DNA from: Melieria omissa
Taxonomy: Eukaryota; Arthropoda; Insecta; Diptera; Ulidiidae
Assembly (NCBI GenBank): GCA_963971225.1
Contig: OZ020268.1
Coordinates: forward strand, 54,621,900 to 54,685,899
Reading direction: 5' to 3'
DNA length: 64,000 nucleotides
Made by a program: the position numbers and the translations under genes
Notes under the pieces: model-generated
Told to the model about the DNA's origin: nothing
Databases searched by the model: none
What the model saw: only the letters and a program-made list of their open reading frames with translations
Shown here: piece after piece, positions 1-13,788 of the stretch
How positions within the stretch are numbered: the stretch's first letter is position 1
Layout: every line of letters begins with the position of its first letter

Positions 1-1332
1 TTTTTGCAAATTTTTAGATTCAAGTCGAATGATTTGCGCTGAAAAATAAGTCAACACTAGGAAGGCTTCAGTTCTGAAGCATTCAAATAATAAACTTGAC
101 AAATTGATAGTTTAGCCAAAATGGAATCATGTGCAAAGTTTTTGGGCTAAAAGCCGACCATTTGCGTTTAGGTATTTATTAGCCAAGGTTTTCTTTCAGT
201 GCAAGTTCTTAGCTTCAGTCTTTAGTTTTACAGCAAGTTTGGGGCATTCGGGCATGGATGGATTTTGTTGGAAATTTTTAAACTCAGAACCCCACGATCT
301 GTGCTGAAGTGTTAATCATCTAAAAGTTTCTCTCTCGTAAGCACTTAGCGCGCGTTCTTAGTTGCAGTCTTTCGTTCAGCAACAAGTTTCGGGCATTCAT
401 TTTGCTATTGCACCACCACAACTGGCGCAATTTGCTGGCTCATTTAGTTGCACTGTTGCCGCTTATCAGACGGCGCGCTTCTAGCGGTATTCATTAGCGG
501 GTGAATGAATTGCCTGAAACGAATGAATGAACTTAGCGAGCCAAAAGTGAGCAACGCTCAAAACAACAGTCACAATGAAAATGTGATATGTGAACAACAT
601 AAAAAGGAATCGAATAAAGCAGAGAGTTTAAGCATAATGTGAAAAAGCAGCGTAAGCCGCTGTGCACAAATTTAAGGTGGTGCACGCGCTTTGTGCGCGC
701 CGAACCGGTATGTGAATGGATCGACGGACGGACGAACGAACGCGCCTGAGACACGCTCGCACAGAGAAAGCCAACAAATTCGCAGTGTGCTTAGTATTGG
801 CCGATGTTGTTGTTGGTATGAGTGTTGAGCCGCTGTCAAAATCACGTCAGCCAAGAACCAGCCTGCATTCCACAGCGCCAGCAACCGGTCGTCGCCGCTG
901 ACGGCCGCCCGTTCGGTTTAGTTGCCTGTTGACTCTCGGACGGAATTGTTGTGTTGTGTTGCCGCACGCACACATCATTTACCAGTGAAGTGAAGTGAAT
1001 ATTTGTTATATACACAGTACACACACACACACGCGCACACTTAGCACCGCACAGATACTGTTGCCAACAACAAGCAAACATCAGCGGCATCAACACCGAT
1101 ATCAACGCACACACACATCTATAGGAACGCGCGCACCAACACCACCGCCAGTCACAAACGAGCAAGTGTCATTCGTTTGTGAACAATGAAATTTTTGGCA
1201 TTCTTTCAACGCAAAGATCAAAGTTTCGTTTGTTAACTGTGGCGGCGGCAGCAGGAGCGGCGCATTAGTCGGTGCAACAATTAAGGATTAACGCAACAAC
1301 ACAGCGGCAGCGTTCTGCACACAGTGTTTTAG
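1..1332 (+). promoter_or_regulatory. Probable promoter / 5' UTR exon block
   Basis: This stretch has no long reading frame, but from about 350 to 1320 it is less AT-rich than the DNA after it. It carries many CA-rich and CAACA-type words typical of fly 5' untranslated exons. A possible splice donor (AG then gtacga) sits at 1332/1333 and is followed by ordinary AT-rich intron-like DNA. It could be the distal first exon of the myosin XV gene whose coding region starts at 20535, or belong to another gene upstream. Short frames seen here on both strands look accidental. Basis: composition and one donor-like site only; no TATA box or clear initiator was identified. Confidence 0.25.
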
Positions 1333-1387
1333 GTACGAATCGATTAGTGGTTGAAAGTCTCCTACTTTCAATACCTTGAACGAAATT

Positions 1388-1424
1388 TACGTACGTACGT
1401 CCGTATGTATGTATGTATGTATGT
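1388..1424. repeat. ACGT/TATG short tandem repeat
   Basis: A short simple repeat runs from acgtacgtacgt into several copies of tatg. It is a microsatellite with no sign of function, just after the putative donor at 1332. Confidence 0.7.
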
Positions 1425-4400
1425 GATGAACGTTATTTACGTATTTGCAGCGCATACAAAGTCGGCGCTGAACGCCTAAGCCGAAGCGGCCAGCGAGCGC
1501 GCATAAAGAAAACGAACGTCGTGGCAATTGTGTGTTGACGTTAGCTTCTACAGTCTACATGGTTGGTGTTTGTGTTGGCATTTTTGTTGTTCGTTTCAGT
1601 TGTTGCTATTTTTTTTGTTGGGAATTTGTGCATTTGTGCCTCCATAGTCGACTGCAATAACCTCTAACCTCTGATTTCGTCAAAATGGAATTTTCATTTT
1701 AATTGTAATTGTTTGGCAAGTGTGAATGAGTGTGTTCGTGTGTGTCCTAAAGGAAAATTCAACGTGACACAAAATGCTAAAGAAATGCGAAAAAGAATGA
1801 AACGAAACACAAAATTTGCTACAACAGTGCTGTGTTTGTTTGATTAGGAAGTTGTTGTTGCTGTTTGCTGTTCGCCGCCAAGTTGAAGCTGCCATCTTTG
1901 ATTGGCGATCAGCTAAGAATTTTGTGTTGAGGCAAAATGTATGAGAAATCTAAGACTGCAAAAATGCATTAAAAACGTTTATAAATAAATGCAAAAAAGT
2001 TCAAAGAAAATGCAATTAGTTGTTAAGGCTGTTAGCCTCTTCTATTCTGGTACTGAAGTTGAAAAACTTGTTTGAATTGCTGCATAACATTCATAAAAAT
2101 ATGAAAATATTAGAAGATAATTCATTGGCTGATCGAGAACGTCTCATAATCCGGCACTCAAGTTGAAAAACTTGTTTGAAATGCAGCATAAAATATTTAA
2201 AAATTAAAAAAAAAATATTGCTTAGAATTCTAAAAGAGGAAGGAGAAGAAAAATAGCATTGTCAATGCAGCGACAAAATTAATTCCAGCTGCTTTTTATG
2301 ACAGTTCTTCCTTTGAAACCATAACAAGTTACTTTAAATAGTCATGTATTCGATTTTGACTTCAGGGTGTAGCTACACTAAGTAGGAAAACTAAACTTTA
2401 GGCAGTGGTTTTTACAAGAACCAAAGACAAAGCTCTGTGCCAGCTTTAAATTGCTGCTAAGGCACCAAAAAGTAATGAAACACATGTTTAGTTACCAAAA
2501 AAAGTGGCAAGCAAAGTGAAGACATGGTTGTTATGGTAGATCCCAAAGACTAAAATGATTGCCTATGAAAAAGTTTTCAAACAGTTTTTTTAAAACAGAA
2601 GTTTTTAAACTAGAAGTTTTTACCCCAGTAAATCATCAAAAAAATTGATTCAGAAAAATTAACCCTTTCGACCCCAAAGTTGCCTTCACCTATTTGTCTT
2701 ATAGCAAAAGCTGCGATTGATTTATGGGTTTAATTTAAGTAGACACCAACAAATTAATATATTTTGAAGTCAATGTTACTGTTATCCCAAAAATAATTTT
2801 CAATAATTTGCAGCGATATCAGGGGAAGTTTGTGTTCTAATTGAAGTCTACGAATTGGGAGCGTTTGATCAAAACCCTGTTTCTTTAATACTGGTTAAAA
2901 AAAAACAAAAAGTGATAATTTTGTATTTTTTCATAAATATGAAATAATTTTTCTGTAGCTAAAAAATATTGATACAAAATTTATTTAACCCGTTTTAAGC
3001 TAAAATTGTTCAAAAGTAAACTAGCTCTAGAACTCTTTTTAGGCAAGTGTTTCAAGATCTAAATCCAAAAAAAATTATTGAAACACAGGGTAAAATTCAG
3101 GGTCCAAGGGTTAAGCTCGTCCTGCTCCCAAAGCGAGGCGTTGGAGTCAGAAAACCTTATAAGCTCGACCTTAGTGCTCTTCGCGCCCAAGCCGAGGCTT
3201 ATAAGAGCAGTTTGCCTCTTTCTACATATTTAAGTTACAAAGTATCATATTATAAAGAGTCTTCTCTACTTAGGTGAACGTTTCCAGGACAATGCTGCCA
3301 CTGCAACCTTACCTGAGCTAACCAAACTGAACCAAACCAAACTAAGCCTAGCTGAACCTAATCAAACTTAGTTAATCTAACCTCAGAATCTGTTAGAGTT
3401 TTTCATTATATGTTACATATACATAGTTAAAGCAGTTAGATATACTAGGTAGTTGAATACAAGGTCCCCTATGTGGAACTTTTTCATTCTGGACAACTCC
3501 GGTCAGGTGATCTTTGTTCTTAACTCTTCTATTCTGAATGTACAGACAAGTCTGTCTATCTCCATATTCCAAGAGGAAAACACTGGTCAAGCGGTTCCTT
3601 AGAGTTTCACAGGAGATAACAAAATCGTTGACGACTGGTTAACACTAGACTGACCCCAAGTTTTCCATGTCTACAAAGACATCATATTAAATTTGCTGAT
3701 ATCTCGAAAAGTACCAAATCCGATGGGCTAATTGTAATTGTAGGACCCTAATTGTACAACTAATTGTAGAACTCAATAAAAAATATAAATAAAAAAGAAG
3801 AAAAATAATGAAAATAATCTTTTTTAGAAATAGTCTTTCCAGTATTAAGTGACGAATGGTTTATTTCAGCTGCGTTAGATTTTCAAGGCAGATATCAAAG
3901 GTAGACACGACTGACCAAGCATTCAATATTCTGCCTTTATTTTTGTAGATTATCACCTTAGATACTTGAGGCAGAAACCACTGGTCAAGCGTCCAGTAGT
4001 CTAATTTTGTAGAAGCTTTCACTACATGCCCCAAAATTAAATAATACCTGTTCAAATTCAGTGTCGCTCTGCTCCGAATAACATTAATTAGATTACAGTG
4101 GTTTATTTAAGATAGACTTTACTTATATTTAGATAGATTTATTGCCAACTGATCTCACAGTTGCGGCTCGATTTAGATTTAGAAAGACGTTCTGAACTTG
4201 GCCGATCATTCAAGTGTTAATGTTCAACACAATCCAGTCAGTTTGTGATTTGACGCGTTTTATTACTGAATGAAACTAAAGTCTCTGTTATACTCAATTG
4301 GATGACATAGTTCCTTAGGTGCAATCCTTGTTGCGTTATCAATCAATGTTGAATATTTAACTGGGGGTTCAGTGTGTCTGCTTTAACTCAGCTCAACTTA

Positions 4401-4600
4401 ACCTAACCTTCTTTTGGAGAAGAAAATGTCTAATATTGAAGTGTGTTAAAATTTGAATTGAACTTGACACCAGTTATTGGTCGCCAATACTTCTACGGGA
4501 TTAAAACTACCAACTTCCTAAGTTGGTTTTAAGTTCATAATTTAATAATTTTCTAATTTATGAAACTTGTTCCTTAATAATTAAAATCAGTTACATAGGA
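1425..4600. other. AT-rich non-coding stretch, no gene seen
   Basis: No convincing exon on either strand. The small frames here (about 3047-3277 plus, 3393-3590 minus, 3861-4055 minus) lack codon bias, domains and splice context. Short degenerate duplications occur, such as two similar tracts around 2045-2075 and 2155-2185 containing gttgaaaaacttgtttgaa. It reads as intron or intergenic DNA. Confidence 0.6.
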
Positions 4601-4829
4601 AACTTTTGTTTTTAATAATTAAAACCACTTTTTTCAATTTGTTATCATTTCTCCCTTCAACAACATCCAAATTAAAATCAATCAGGAAAAGCATTTTTCT
4701 CTCTGTAGCTACTCTGAACATATGTCTGCATGTGTGCATTGTTGTATTGCGAATTTTTCACCGTTTTTGTGTGGTTGCCAACATTGTGCAAATGTTTCTT
4801 ATGCTCAGACAATAACCGCAACATTTTCC

Positions 4830-5600
4830 AATTAGAATTGGGTGATAAGTTCGGTGCTGCGAGTGAGCTTAACTGAAATCGCATTACACCGAACCCGATC
4901 GGCGATTCGGTGGAAACGAACAGCCAAAAACAACCGATCAACGGTAACGCCGCACAACAGTTAACCCTGCAAAATAACAGTGGAAAAGAATAAACTGGTT
5001 CCGGTTAATACGCAATGCCATCGAGTCAGCGGTGATGGACAGTCAGTCAGCAGTCCCCAATAGTTGGTTTAGATTGCACAGCGCCCGCTCTCGTCCAAAC
5101 GCGCCCATTTGCTATGGTATCGTGCTCCACACAAAATGATTGTTGGATTCTGTAGCTTTTTTGTTTTTTTGGGACAAACGGCTGACAGCAAAGGAGGCGC
5201 TCGGACGAGTGGCGGCCGCTGAGATGGCTGACCGGACAAGTCGTTAGTTGTCGTAGTGGTTGTTATTCTAGTAATAGTTGTTGCTATTGTTATTGTCAGT
5301 TTTTGTTGTAGTTGTTCTTCTTCTTGTTGTTGCGGAAGCGTAGCCATTCCATAGTGAAGATGTCATCGTTGGCATTGCGACTCTCTTTGGCGATTGGTTG
5401 CTCTCTTTGGCGCTCTCCAGCTCTGCGTTTCTGAGCCGATCTCGTGCACTTTTCCCTTTCCGATTTTTTTAATTTGCTTTTTCTAAGCCTACTACTGCTT
5501 TTTGTTACTCATTCTTGCCTGTCGTGCATTTTTTTGTCGAACGCGTTTGCCTCTTGAGTCTTTCGTTTCAGTGTGCTGCTACAAGTTTGCATGATAATAT
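4830..5600. other. Less AT-rich block, possible regulatory or untranslated sequence
   Basis: Composition rises towards balanced GC between about 4830 and 5600, with CG-containing words and a run of TTGTTG-type repeats near 5250-5340. No coding exon with splice sites can be built. The minus-strand frame at 5069-5347 is mostly Gln and Thr runs produced by the repeats. The block may be a conserved promoter or enhancer, but nothing specific can be named. Confidence 0.2.
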
Positions 5601-5989
5601 TTACGCTGTGTTTTCTTTTTCGTTTCGTTTCCTTTCTAAATACTAATTATTTATTGACATTGCGTGAACTGCATGCAAAGTGTTGTGGTTTGTCTTTGTA
5701 GCTGTTGTTGTTGTTGTTTTGGTAACTAAAAGAGAAAATGCACACAATATTGACTGGCAAAATGGAAAATGCGCTGAACACGACAAAACCAAACAAAACT
5801 CCTACTAGCCTCTGTGAATGATAAAGCAAATACGCATAAGTATTCACTATTTGTAAGGAGACCTTTTGCCGCCACCCTCTTACGCCCCTCACACACAACT
5901 TGACAACGACTATTTTATGCATATTAATGAAATGCCAAGTTCACTGAGAGAAAAACGAGGAGGCAAGAACAGAAGTGCAACAGAAGAAA

Positions 5990-6800
5990 GTTGAAATTTT
6001 GAAAAATTATAAAATTATTGTTTTTAATTAATTTTTTTTTAATTAACAAGTAATTTAAAAACAGAAGTGTAACAGAAGAAAGTTTAACTATTGGAAAATA
6101 TAAAAATTAATTTTTCGAATTAATGTTATATTATAGAATTAACTAAATTGTTAACTAAAACATTTTAAATTTTGTTAAATGAATTTTCTTTGATTAAGTA
6201 CTATTAATCACTTAATTAAAAAAAAATTATTTACTTAAAATTGGTTCTAAAAACTAATTATTCAAAATTAATTAATTAATAAATTAGTGAATTAATTAAA
6301 ATTAATGAATTAAACAATTAATAAATTAATTTGAATTAATCAATTCATTATTCAAAAAATGATTAAACTAATTGAGTAATTAATGGATTTAAATTAATTA
6401 ATTCAGTAATCAAATGATTAATTTTCAAATGTATTATTTAATTTTGAGTTTTAAAGTAATAATTTTTTTAAATTAAGTAATTAAGTCATTAATTAACATC
6501 AGCTTCAGTTCAATTTTAGCTGATTTCATTTCAAAATGTCTAATTCTAAAACGTATTATTAAATTAATTAAAAAAATAATAAATTAATTGAAATTACTTA
6601 ATTAAAAAATTCTGAAATTAATTTAGATTAATTAATTAATGGATTTTAAATAATTGAGTAAATAATTAAATTATTAATTTTTAGATTTAATATTTAATTT
6701 AAAACGTTAAGCAATTATTTTTTTAAATTAAGTAATTATTAGAAATTAATTAATTTTAATTAACATCAGGTTCAATTCGGTTCAATTGTAGCTGGTTTCA
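5990..6800. repeat. AATTAATT low-complexity tract
   Basis: About 800 bases of degenerate AATTAA / TTAATT words. The words are self-complementary, so the tract is nearly strand-symmetric. Similar tracts occur at 7900-8940 and 58380-59880. No gene seen. Confidence 0.7.
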
Positions 6801-6959
6801 TTTCAAAAATTTCGAATAACAATTTCTCTCGCCGTTGAGTTATTCTTCCACCTAAACGCCCATAAAACTGCTGTGTGGTTCATTGCATTTTACTTTGTTG
6901 CATTTCTTTATAATTTATTTTAATTTTCTATTTATTTTGTTTTTTTCTTTTATTATTTT

Positions 6960-7640
6960 CAACCGTATAATTTCCAACGCCAAATGGAGAATTTTTGCCA
7001 GTCGCCGCGCCTCGCTTATACTTAATCAGCGTGCAGCAAAAACCGCACCAGCCATTCAAAGCGCTTTTCACTTAAGCGCACTGACAACTTTGCGATTAGG
7101 ACAAAGCCATCGGATGGGTCTGGTCATTGTGGTTTTCCATATGCCGGTCACATAGCACTCGACTCTGGCGGCTACTCGGCTTGCATGCAGCACTGGTCAC
7201 ACTTTTATTACCCACTTGGCACTTGGAAGTGTGCGCGCAAAAAAAAGTCTGTATGCAAAATGTTGGCAGCGACGTCTTTCGATTGTCGTCGAGCGTGGCG
7301 TATGGCTGTTGATTAGGTTCGGCTGGTCTTTAGCCGGCGATGAGTCGTTTGTTTTGTCGTCATATTGCTGTCAGCAATTTTGACTACGTTTTCGTGTATG
7401 TGTGTTGGTGTGATTGCTTTGCAGCCGGCAAATGCTTCTTTCTTTTGCTTTGGTCTCATCGCTGCCCATTACCAACCAGCCAGCTGTCTGCGTTCTGCTG
7501 TGCGCTACCGCTCTGCGCAGTGCATGGCGTGTGCGTGCGCGATTGCTGCCGCTGTGCAGCGCACGATGAGCAGTGAGCGACGAGCAGTGAAATCGCTTTC
7601 GCAGCTGCCTTTGCCGCTGCGCAGAAGGGCAATAAACTTT
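6960..7640. other. GC-richer block without a supportable gene
   Basis: This stretch is richer in GC than its surroundings and open in several frames on both strands (for example 7340-7576 plus and 7456-7647 minus). Overlapping frames with similar length and no clear winner indicate composition rather than coding. No clean splice pair is visible. A promoter, enhancer or untranslated exon is possible. Confidence 0.2.
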
Positions 7641-7879
7641 GGTACAACTTTATTGGCAGGTTGGTTTATTTACAATTTTCAACTTTCTGGGTCGAATTAG
7701 CAATCGAAGGTTTTTAAATTTGTGTAGGCGAAAGATGACAACCCAAAGGAAGTGATAGGAGGAAATGGAAAAGAGGTGTGAAGTTGGATAAGTTTGAGGG
7801 GAAATTGAGTTGCGCTTTCGTTTACGGTTTCTCTTGTAGTTGATTTGGCGAACAATCAATTTGTAATTCATCCAAAGGT

Positions 7880-8945
7880 CGAAATGGTTGGCGGTAAAGA
7901 AGTTATTTGATTAACTATTTAGCTTATCAATCATTCACTTGATTCAGTTACGATTATTTGTATTTATTATGAATTCAATTAATAAACAATAATCAATTAG
8001 TCATACAACCATTGCAGGAAATTATAATTGCAATTAAATAGATAAGTCATTACTTAATCAATCATCAGAGATTTAATCATTAATAATTGCTGTTAATCAT
8101 GATTAAGACTAAATAAATCAAACTAAAGTAGAAGACTTTTAGTTAGTTAGTTAAGACTTTAGTTAGTTATAATTACTTAGTTAGTCATAATTAATCTATT
8201 GGTATAGCAATGATAATTTCATATTTTTGAAGAGTTCCAAGAGTTCATTATGATTATTAAATGGTCATTGGTCGCTGAATTATAAGTCTGTTAGTGATTT
8301 ATTATTATTTTTATTCCCAGTTCTTAATAAGTATTGCTATGTAATAATAAAGTAGCCGAAAAAATGTCTAAGTGATTCAGTTATTAGTTAATTATAGTCA
8401 TGATTGCAAACTACAAAAAAGTAATTATTAGTGCGTATGACTAAATGTTTAAATGGTCATTAAGTATTTCTATATAGTTGCAAAAGTTAACACAATAAAT
8501 ATACAAATTACTTACTAGTGGCTCGTTTGGATGGATGGATGGATGCGAAGGGGAGCCGAGGAAATGACCTAAGGGAGGAGTGGCTCGCTAACTATTTAGT
8601 ACTCTCTATAATTTACTATCATTTGTTTGGTAATAAATTTGATCTTAGTAATAAATACTAATAAATAAATTGATAACAAGACTTTCAAATATCAGTCATT
8701 CAAATGTTATTCAATTATAATCATAACTATAGTCATAATTAAAACTAGAAAAATTAATCTTTAGCCAACTAGTCTGCGTATGTCTGTGTATGATTAGTCA
8801 CTAATTATTATTTCTTATTATTTGAAAATTTGTCTTCAATCAAAATATTAGTAAATAAATTGATCATACTGTATTCAAACAATAGTAATTTAACTCTCAA
8901 TCAACAAATTAGTCTTTAATCGCAAAACTATTAGTCTGTTCAGGA
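7880..8945. repeat. AT-rich low-complexity stretch with TAGTCATAATTA words
   Basis: Many degenerate copies of words such as agtcataatta and taataaat recur across about 1 kb. The same style continues after the inverted-repeat element, at 9690-9990. No coding signal. Confidence 0.6.
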
Positions 8946-8951
8946 ATGATA

Positions 8952-9682
8952 ACACAGCACAACAAAAAACACTTTTTTTCTGTTGCATGGAGTTTCCTGC
9001 TGTTTCTTACTAATTTGAGTGCGCTGATTTCGAATCCATCCTCAGATTTTTTTCTAGCAGCTCTAGTTAGTGAGATATAGGTACCGTGTCATTTTTTCAG
9101 TTTTTCCTCTACTTTTTCCATATTTTTGATCGTAATTTCTAAACTTAAAAACCGATTGACATGATTTTCATCTTATCGCATTAACAACACCGAACGGCTT
9201 CTTTTCCGATGCAACTTATTTACATAAGTTTTAAAATGCCGCGGTAATTGGACCTCAAAGTCGGAAAATATGGAATTTTAAGGCGTTTTCTTTGATGGTA
9301 AAAAATATACACATTTTTTGTAAATCAGTTAACGATTTGGTGTATAATGAAAGCCGACACATCAAGCAATACAACACAGCCAAATTATTTGGCGGAATAC
9401 ACATTCGCATCGAAATAATAGCAAAAATGTATCATAGCCATTTTCATCACTTTTCATACTTTTTCCTACAACTATATAATGTCAAGTCGATAGGTTGATT
9501 GGTTCAGAAATTACAGTCGAAAACGAGAAAAAAAGTCGAGGTAAATTCGAAAAAGTGACACGCCCATTTTTTGCGAAAACCAGAGCTGTTACATGAAAAC
9601 GGAGTATGGTTTTGAAAACAGCGTAGAAAAACGATTCAGATTCATGTAAAAAACTCCATGCAACAGACATGTTGTGTAGTGT
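8952..9682. mobile_element. Non-autonomous inverted-repeat element (MITE-like), about 731 bp
   Basis: The ends are inverted repeats. A perfect 16-bp arm, ctgttgcatggagttt, lies at 8980-8995 and its reverse complement at 9651-9666. Outer ends match more loosely (acacagcacaaca on the left; the complement of acactacacaaca on the right, ending at 9682). The interior is moderately AT-rich and has no transposase-like frame. The element interrupts AT-rich repeat DNA of the same kind on both sides. No clear target-site duplication is visible, so the superfamily is not assigned. Confidence 0.6.
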
Positions 9683-10229
9683 AATATTTGATTAATAATT
9701 AATTAACAATTAATTATATTATTTATACTTATAGTCATAATTAGCACCAAATAATTACTTTTTAGTTGTACAACCACTAGTCTATTTCGAAATGATAATT
9801 TTTACAGTTATTATATAATTGTAATTAATTCTAACATTAGAAGATTAGTCATTTGGTTAGCTAGTGAAATCCTTTTATTACTCAATAATAAGTCCTTCAA
9901 TGCTCACTCATAAAATTATTTGTCATTTATAGTCATAATTATTATTAAATAAATTAGTTATTAATCGTGTAAATATTTGTGTTCCTTCTAACAAAATTAT
10001 TTCTAGCTGGTTAGTTCTAACATTCTCCTATGCACCATCGACATTAGTTTGGAGGAACTCATTGCTTTTAAAAAATATTTAAAAATATTTAGTAGTAATA
10101 GCAAATAATTGTAAACAGTAATTTTCGAATTGGCAACATTAAGTTCCCAATGCCGAGTATTTGAGTGTCAAATAGTGAGCGACTGCTAGGCAGAGTTTAG
10201 TTTAATTGCCAAGCAGTGGTTCGTGTAAT

Positions 10230-11600
10230 TGTTTTGTTTGCAGCAATATGTATGTGTATCTGTTCCCCGTCAGCGCTATTTTTGGCATTTCACAAATGTT
10301 TTTCAAGTATTCATTTATTTATTTATTTATTTAGACAGCGCTGGGTGTGCAGCGTACTTGGCATCAATATTTGAATAAAGTATTGCTTGATGCTTTTTGC
10401 TCAACTCCGCATTTGCCTTGCCGCAATTTGTTGAGTCAGGTGTGCGCGCGTACACGATACACATTTGTACACTTGTATCTAAAACATTTAAGTAAATATG
10501 TCGACAACAACAGACCGCTTTGTTGCCAAAAAACAAAAACAAAAAAACAACAGTGAAACAGAAAACAGCTCAAATATGCCAAAAACGGCAATCTGAGTGC
10601 TGGCTGCCCATAATAATGCTGCGCTTTGTCTGCTGCCGCCGGTCTGCCGGTCTGGCCTGTAAAAGTCGATTGATGCCTTCTGGTGCTGTGGCTGCGGAGC
10701 GGAGCTTGAATTGATTTCGTTTTGCTTGTGGAATTTCTGACACACTTTTCTGTTTCTGTATGTACTCACTAAATCTATATGAATGTGTGTGTGTGTTTGT
10801 CGCTCATATGTGTGTGTGTTATTTTTTTATTGTTATACTGTTTGTTGTTGTTGAATGGCTGCAGAATGAAAACATCGGAAATACCTAGTAACTTTCGCTC
10901 AATTGATTGTAAGTTTTTTGTTATCGAAACGCGTCCATCCATCGAGCCAACCATCCATCTGTCCCACTGGCCATGCGTCTCGCTAACTGGGCGCAAATGC
11001 GTTCGGAATTGAGTTATGCCGCCGCCTTTCGAACGCTTTTTATGCGCTGGCCATATCGTTGCTACGTTGACGATAAGCTCTTACAAAAACAACAAAAACG
11101 ACAATAACAACAGCAAAGCGACAATGCGCACTGTTGATGAGTCGTTAATTTGCTGTGGTTACTAGTGGCGTTGCTGCTTAATCGCTTTCGAATAACACCG
11201 ACAGGTGTAAACATTTGATTGTTCTCACCTCTGCTTTTCCAGAGCTTTCCTTTTTCGTTGCAGCCTAATGAAATAAAATAAAAAATTACAAAGTGGCAAT
11301 TTGTAATCTGTAACTTATGCGTAGTGTGTGGCTCAAACAACGCACATAAAAGTTTGGCTTCGGCCATGCAGACTAAGCTGACTAAGCTGTCTGAGTGACC
11401 GACCGACTGGCTGGTTGGTTGGCTTGAGTCGGCTGCACTGGCTTTCAGGTTTCTGGTGTCGCTCGTGTACGAATGGCTCAAGTGCCAGCGCCCTGATGGC
11501 TGAATAACCTTGTGGCTGCTGGGCGAAGCGACGCGCTCAGAATCGTGCGGGCGCAATTCAATGTCACTACAGAAATTCCAAGTCATAATATTTTCTGCAA
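10230..11600. other. Mixed-composition non-coding block
   Basis: Balanced composition and overlapping accidental frames on both strands (for instance 10488-10769 minus, 11062-11586 minus). The 174-codon minus frame at 11062-11586 has no recognisable domain and no supporting splice structure. An ATTT microsatellite lies near 10312-10333. This may be a regulatory region upstream of the myosin gene. Confidence 0.2.
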
Positions 11601-12599
11601 TGATGCTATTATGTTAAATATTGTTGTTAGCATTTTAATGGTTATTTTTTGACTCAGCTGAAGTATAATATTGAAGTATTTATGAGTTGGCCACTAAATC
11701 GTTGAAGCTCAGGGTTTCATATTAATTTTTATGCATACAAAAATATTTGTTGGCAGATTTAGTTGCATCGGTTTCATTGAACTGGGCTATTGAATTGATT
11801 GCATTTTATTAATATTTAAATGATTTCATATTCAATTTATTTGTTATGAAATGTTTCAACTAGCTGCTGAAAAATATTTTGATTATTGGCTATTGGCCTA
11901 CTTACTTAATTAACTCATTAACAAAAATTATAACAATTCATTACGGGGTTACGGCCTACCGCAAAAGTTCTCTACAGGCGCCAGGAGCTGATAGGGATTT
12001 TTCAGTCCTTCTGGAGACATGGTTTCACTGTTTGCCGTCTATCTCCGATTACCGCATCGAGCACTTTTTTAGCCGAAGTTGTATCGCCAAGCCAATGTAG
12101 CCACTGGATGTTTATTCGTTCATGTTTTTAACACTGGAATGCCCGACAATCTGACCCATATGTAGTCATTTTGACTACAATATTGTTTACCGATTTTTTT
12201 ATTTTATTTGTTTTTAATCGTAGATCGAGCTTTGTATCAGAAATGATACATTTGGTTTTTTGTTTTAGTATAACTTTTTTCAGGATATAATTAATTGAAC
12301 CATTCTTGTGACTTTGTTTGTGTTGGGATTATGCTTGTTTAAAACCATCTTTCAGACTTTTTTAAGAAAGAAGTCTTGAGAAAATTTAAAAGTTTATAAT
12401 TTTCGCCTTTGTATACATAGGATAGGATTCTCTAATTTTTTTGAAGCTCGTTCTACGGTTAAGTAGCAAATATGAATAAAAGTACATGAGATTAAATTAA
12501 AATAAGTAGTTCATTTCTAATTTTGTATGGTTTACAAAGAAAATTCATTTAAAAATAATGGCGTACTTTACACATCAATGGGATAAAATGGAAAGAAAT

Positions 12600-13786
12600 G
12601 TGGAATTTGTGAATGAATTTTTTTAGTGAATTTTGGATTCGAAAACGTGGGAATTGTCGCAACCTACTATGATATTTTTGTTTTTAATATTTGCAATTAT
12701 TTGAAACTAGTAGGGCTCTGTGGCTTTGCACGCAAGCTTGAATTCAATGGGCCCAATGAATCAAGTTTCTTCATACTACACTCTATGGGCGATGCCACAC
12801 TTCTTTTATGTAATGCCCAATCCATTCCTCCAGTCGAAGGGTGTGAGTCGGTTTCATTGATATGCGACTTTCAGTTCCAAAGTTACGCGGACAATTTCAG
12901 TCACAAAAAATATACCGCACCCCTTGTTCAACGCCCATAACTTCAAAGCTTTCCAACTTATTGTTCCGAAGCTATTCCACATTAAGAATTTGGGTTCAAT
13001 TGGGCGGTTCCATGCCCCTCGTCCAATACCCACCCCATTCCCCATGCCGAAGGACACATCTAAATCGTAAATCTTTGATGTGTGATTTGTAGTTCCACAG
13101 TTATTCAAAACATTTGAGTTGCTTAAAAAGTGCCACGCCCCTTGTCAACGCTCACAAAGTTTCACCAGTGAAACGGCACATCTAAACGGTGGCCCCGCAC
13201 CAAATCTTAATGCTGCCCGACTTCTCATTACGAAAATATTCTATATTGAAAATGTAAGTTTTATGGGAGGTGCCACGCCTACCTATCGGGTTGCATTCGC
13301 ACTATGTGATTTACCGAGACTTACTCAAGACGAACATTCCAAATATGCCACAGTTACTTTATGTCATCATAATGGGCATTGCAGGAAGGCGTAAAAGGTG
13401 GGCGTGGTCAACCTTATATAGCTTATGTTTACCGCTATGAAACATCGAATAATTTTACATCAACATTAATTTGCAGACATGTACCGTAGCTTTGTGTTGT
13501 TAGTTTAGTGGGCGCGGAAAGTGGGTGGGGCCGATTATATTATAGACTATGTTTGCCGCAATGACACGCTAAATCGTTTGATACCCATATTGCCTTACAA
13601 AAGTATACCATAGATGAGTTTTGTTACCATAGTGGTCGTAAGAAGGGGGCGTGGTCATTCTCATATAGCCTTTGTACCATTCCATCAGATAAAAAAATGT
13701 TTGGTGCTTATTTCATCTAAATCGGTTCAGTGGTTTTTGCCTGATTGTGGCTCAAAAAACGTCACACTTGCTTTTATATAATAGTA
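12600..13786. mobile_element. Repetitive insertion, possible LINE-derived 3' piece
   Basis: This block sits between the two halves of copy 1. It is richer in GC and has recurring gccacgccc and gggcgtggtc words. Its right side reads ctaaatcggttcagtggttt and ends in a tatataatagtatag-type tail. Such ends are common in insect interspersed repeats; an RTE-like or other LINE/SINE origin is inferred, not shown. The small frames inside (12626-12940, 13119-13394) show no known domain. Confidence 0.4.
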
Positions 13787-13788
13787 TA

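Noticed and set aside
11062..11586. Minus-strand frame of 174 codons
   Set aside because: No recognisable domain, no splice context, mixed composition region open in other frames too.
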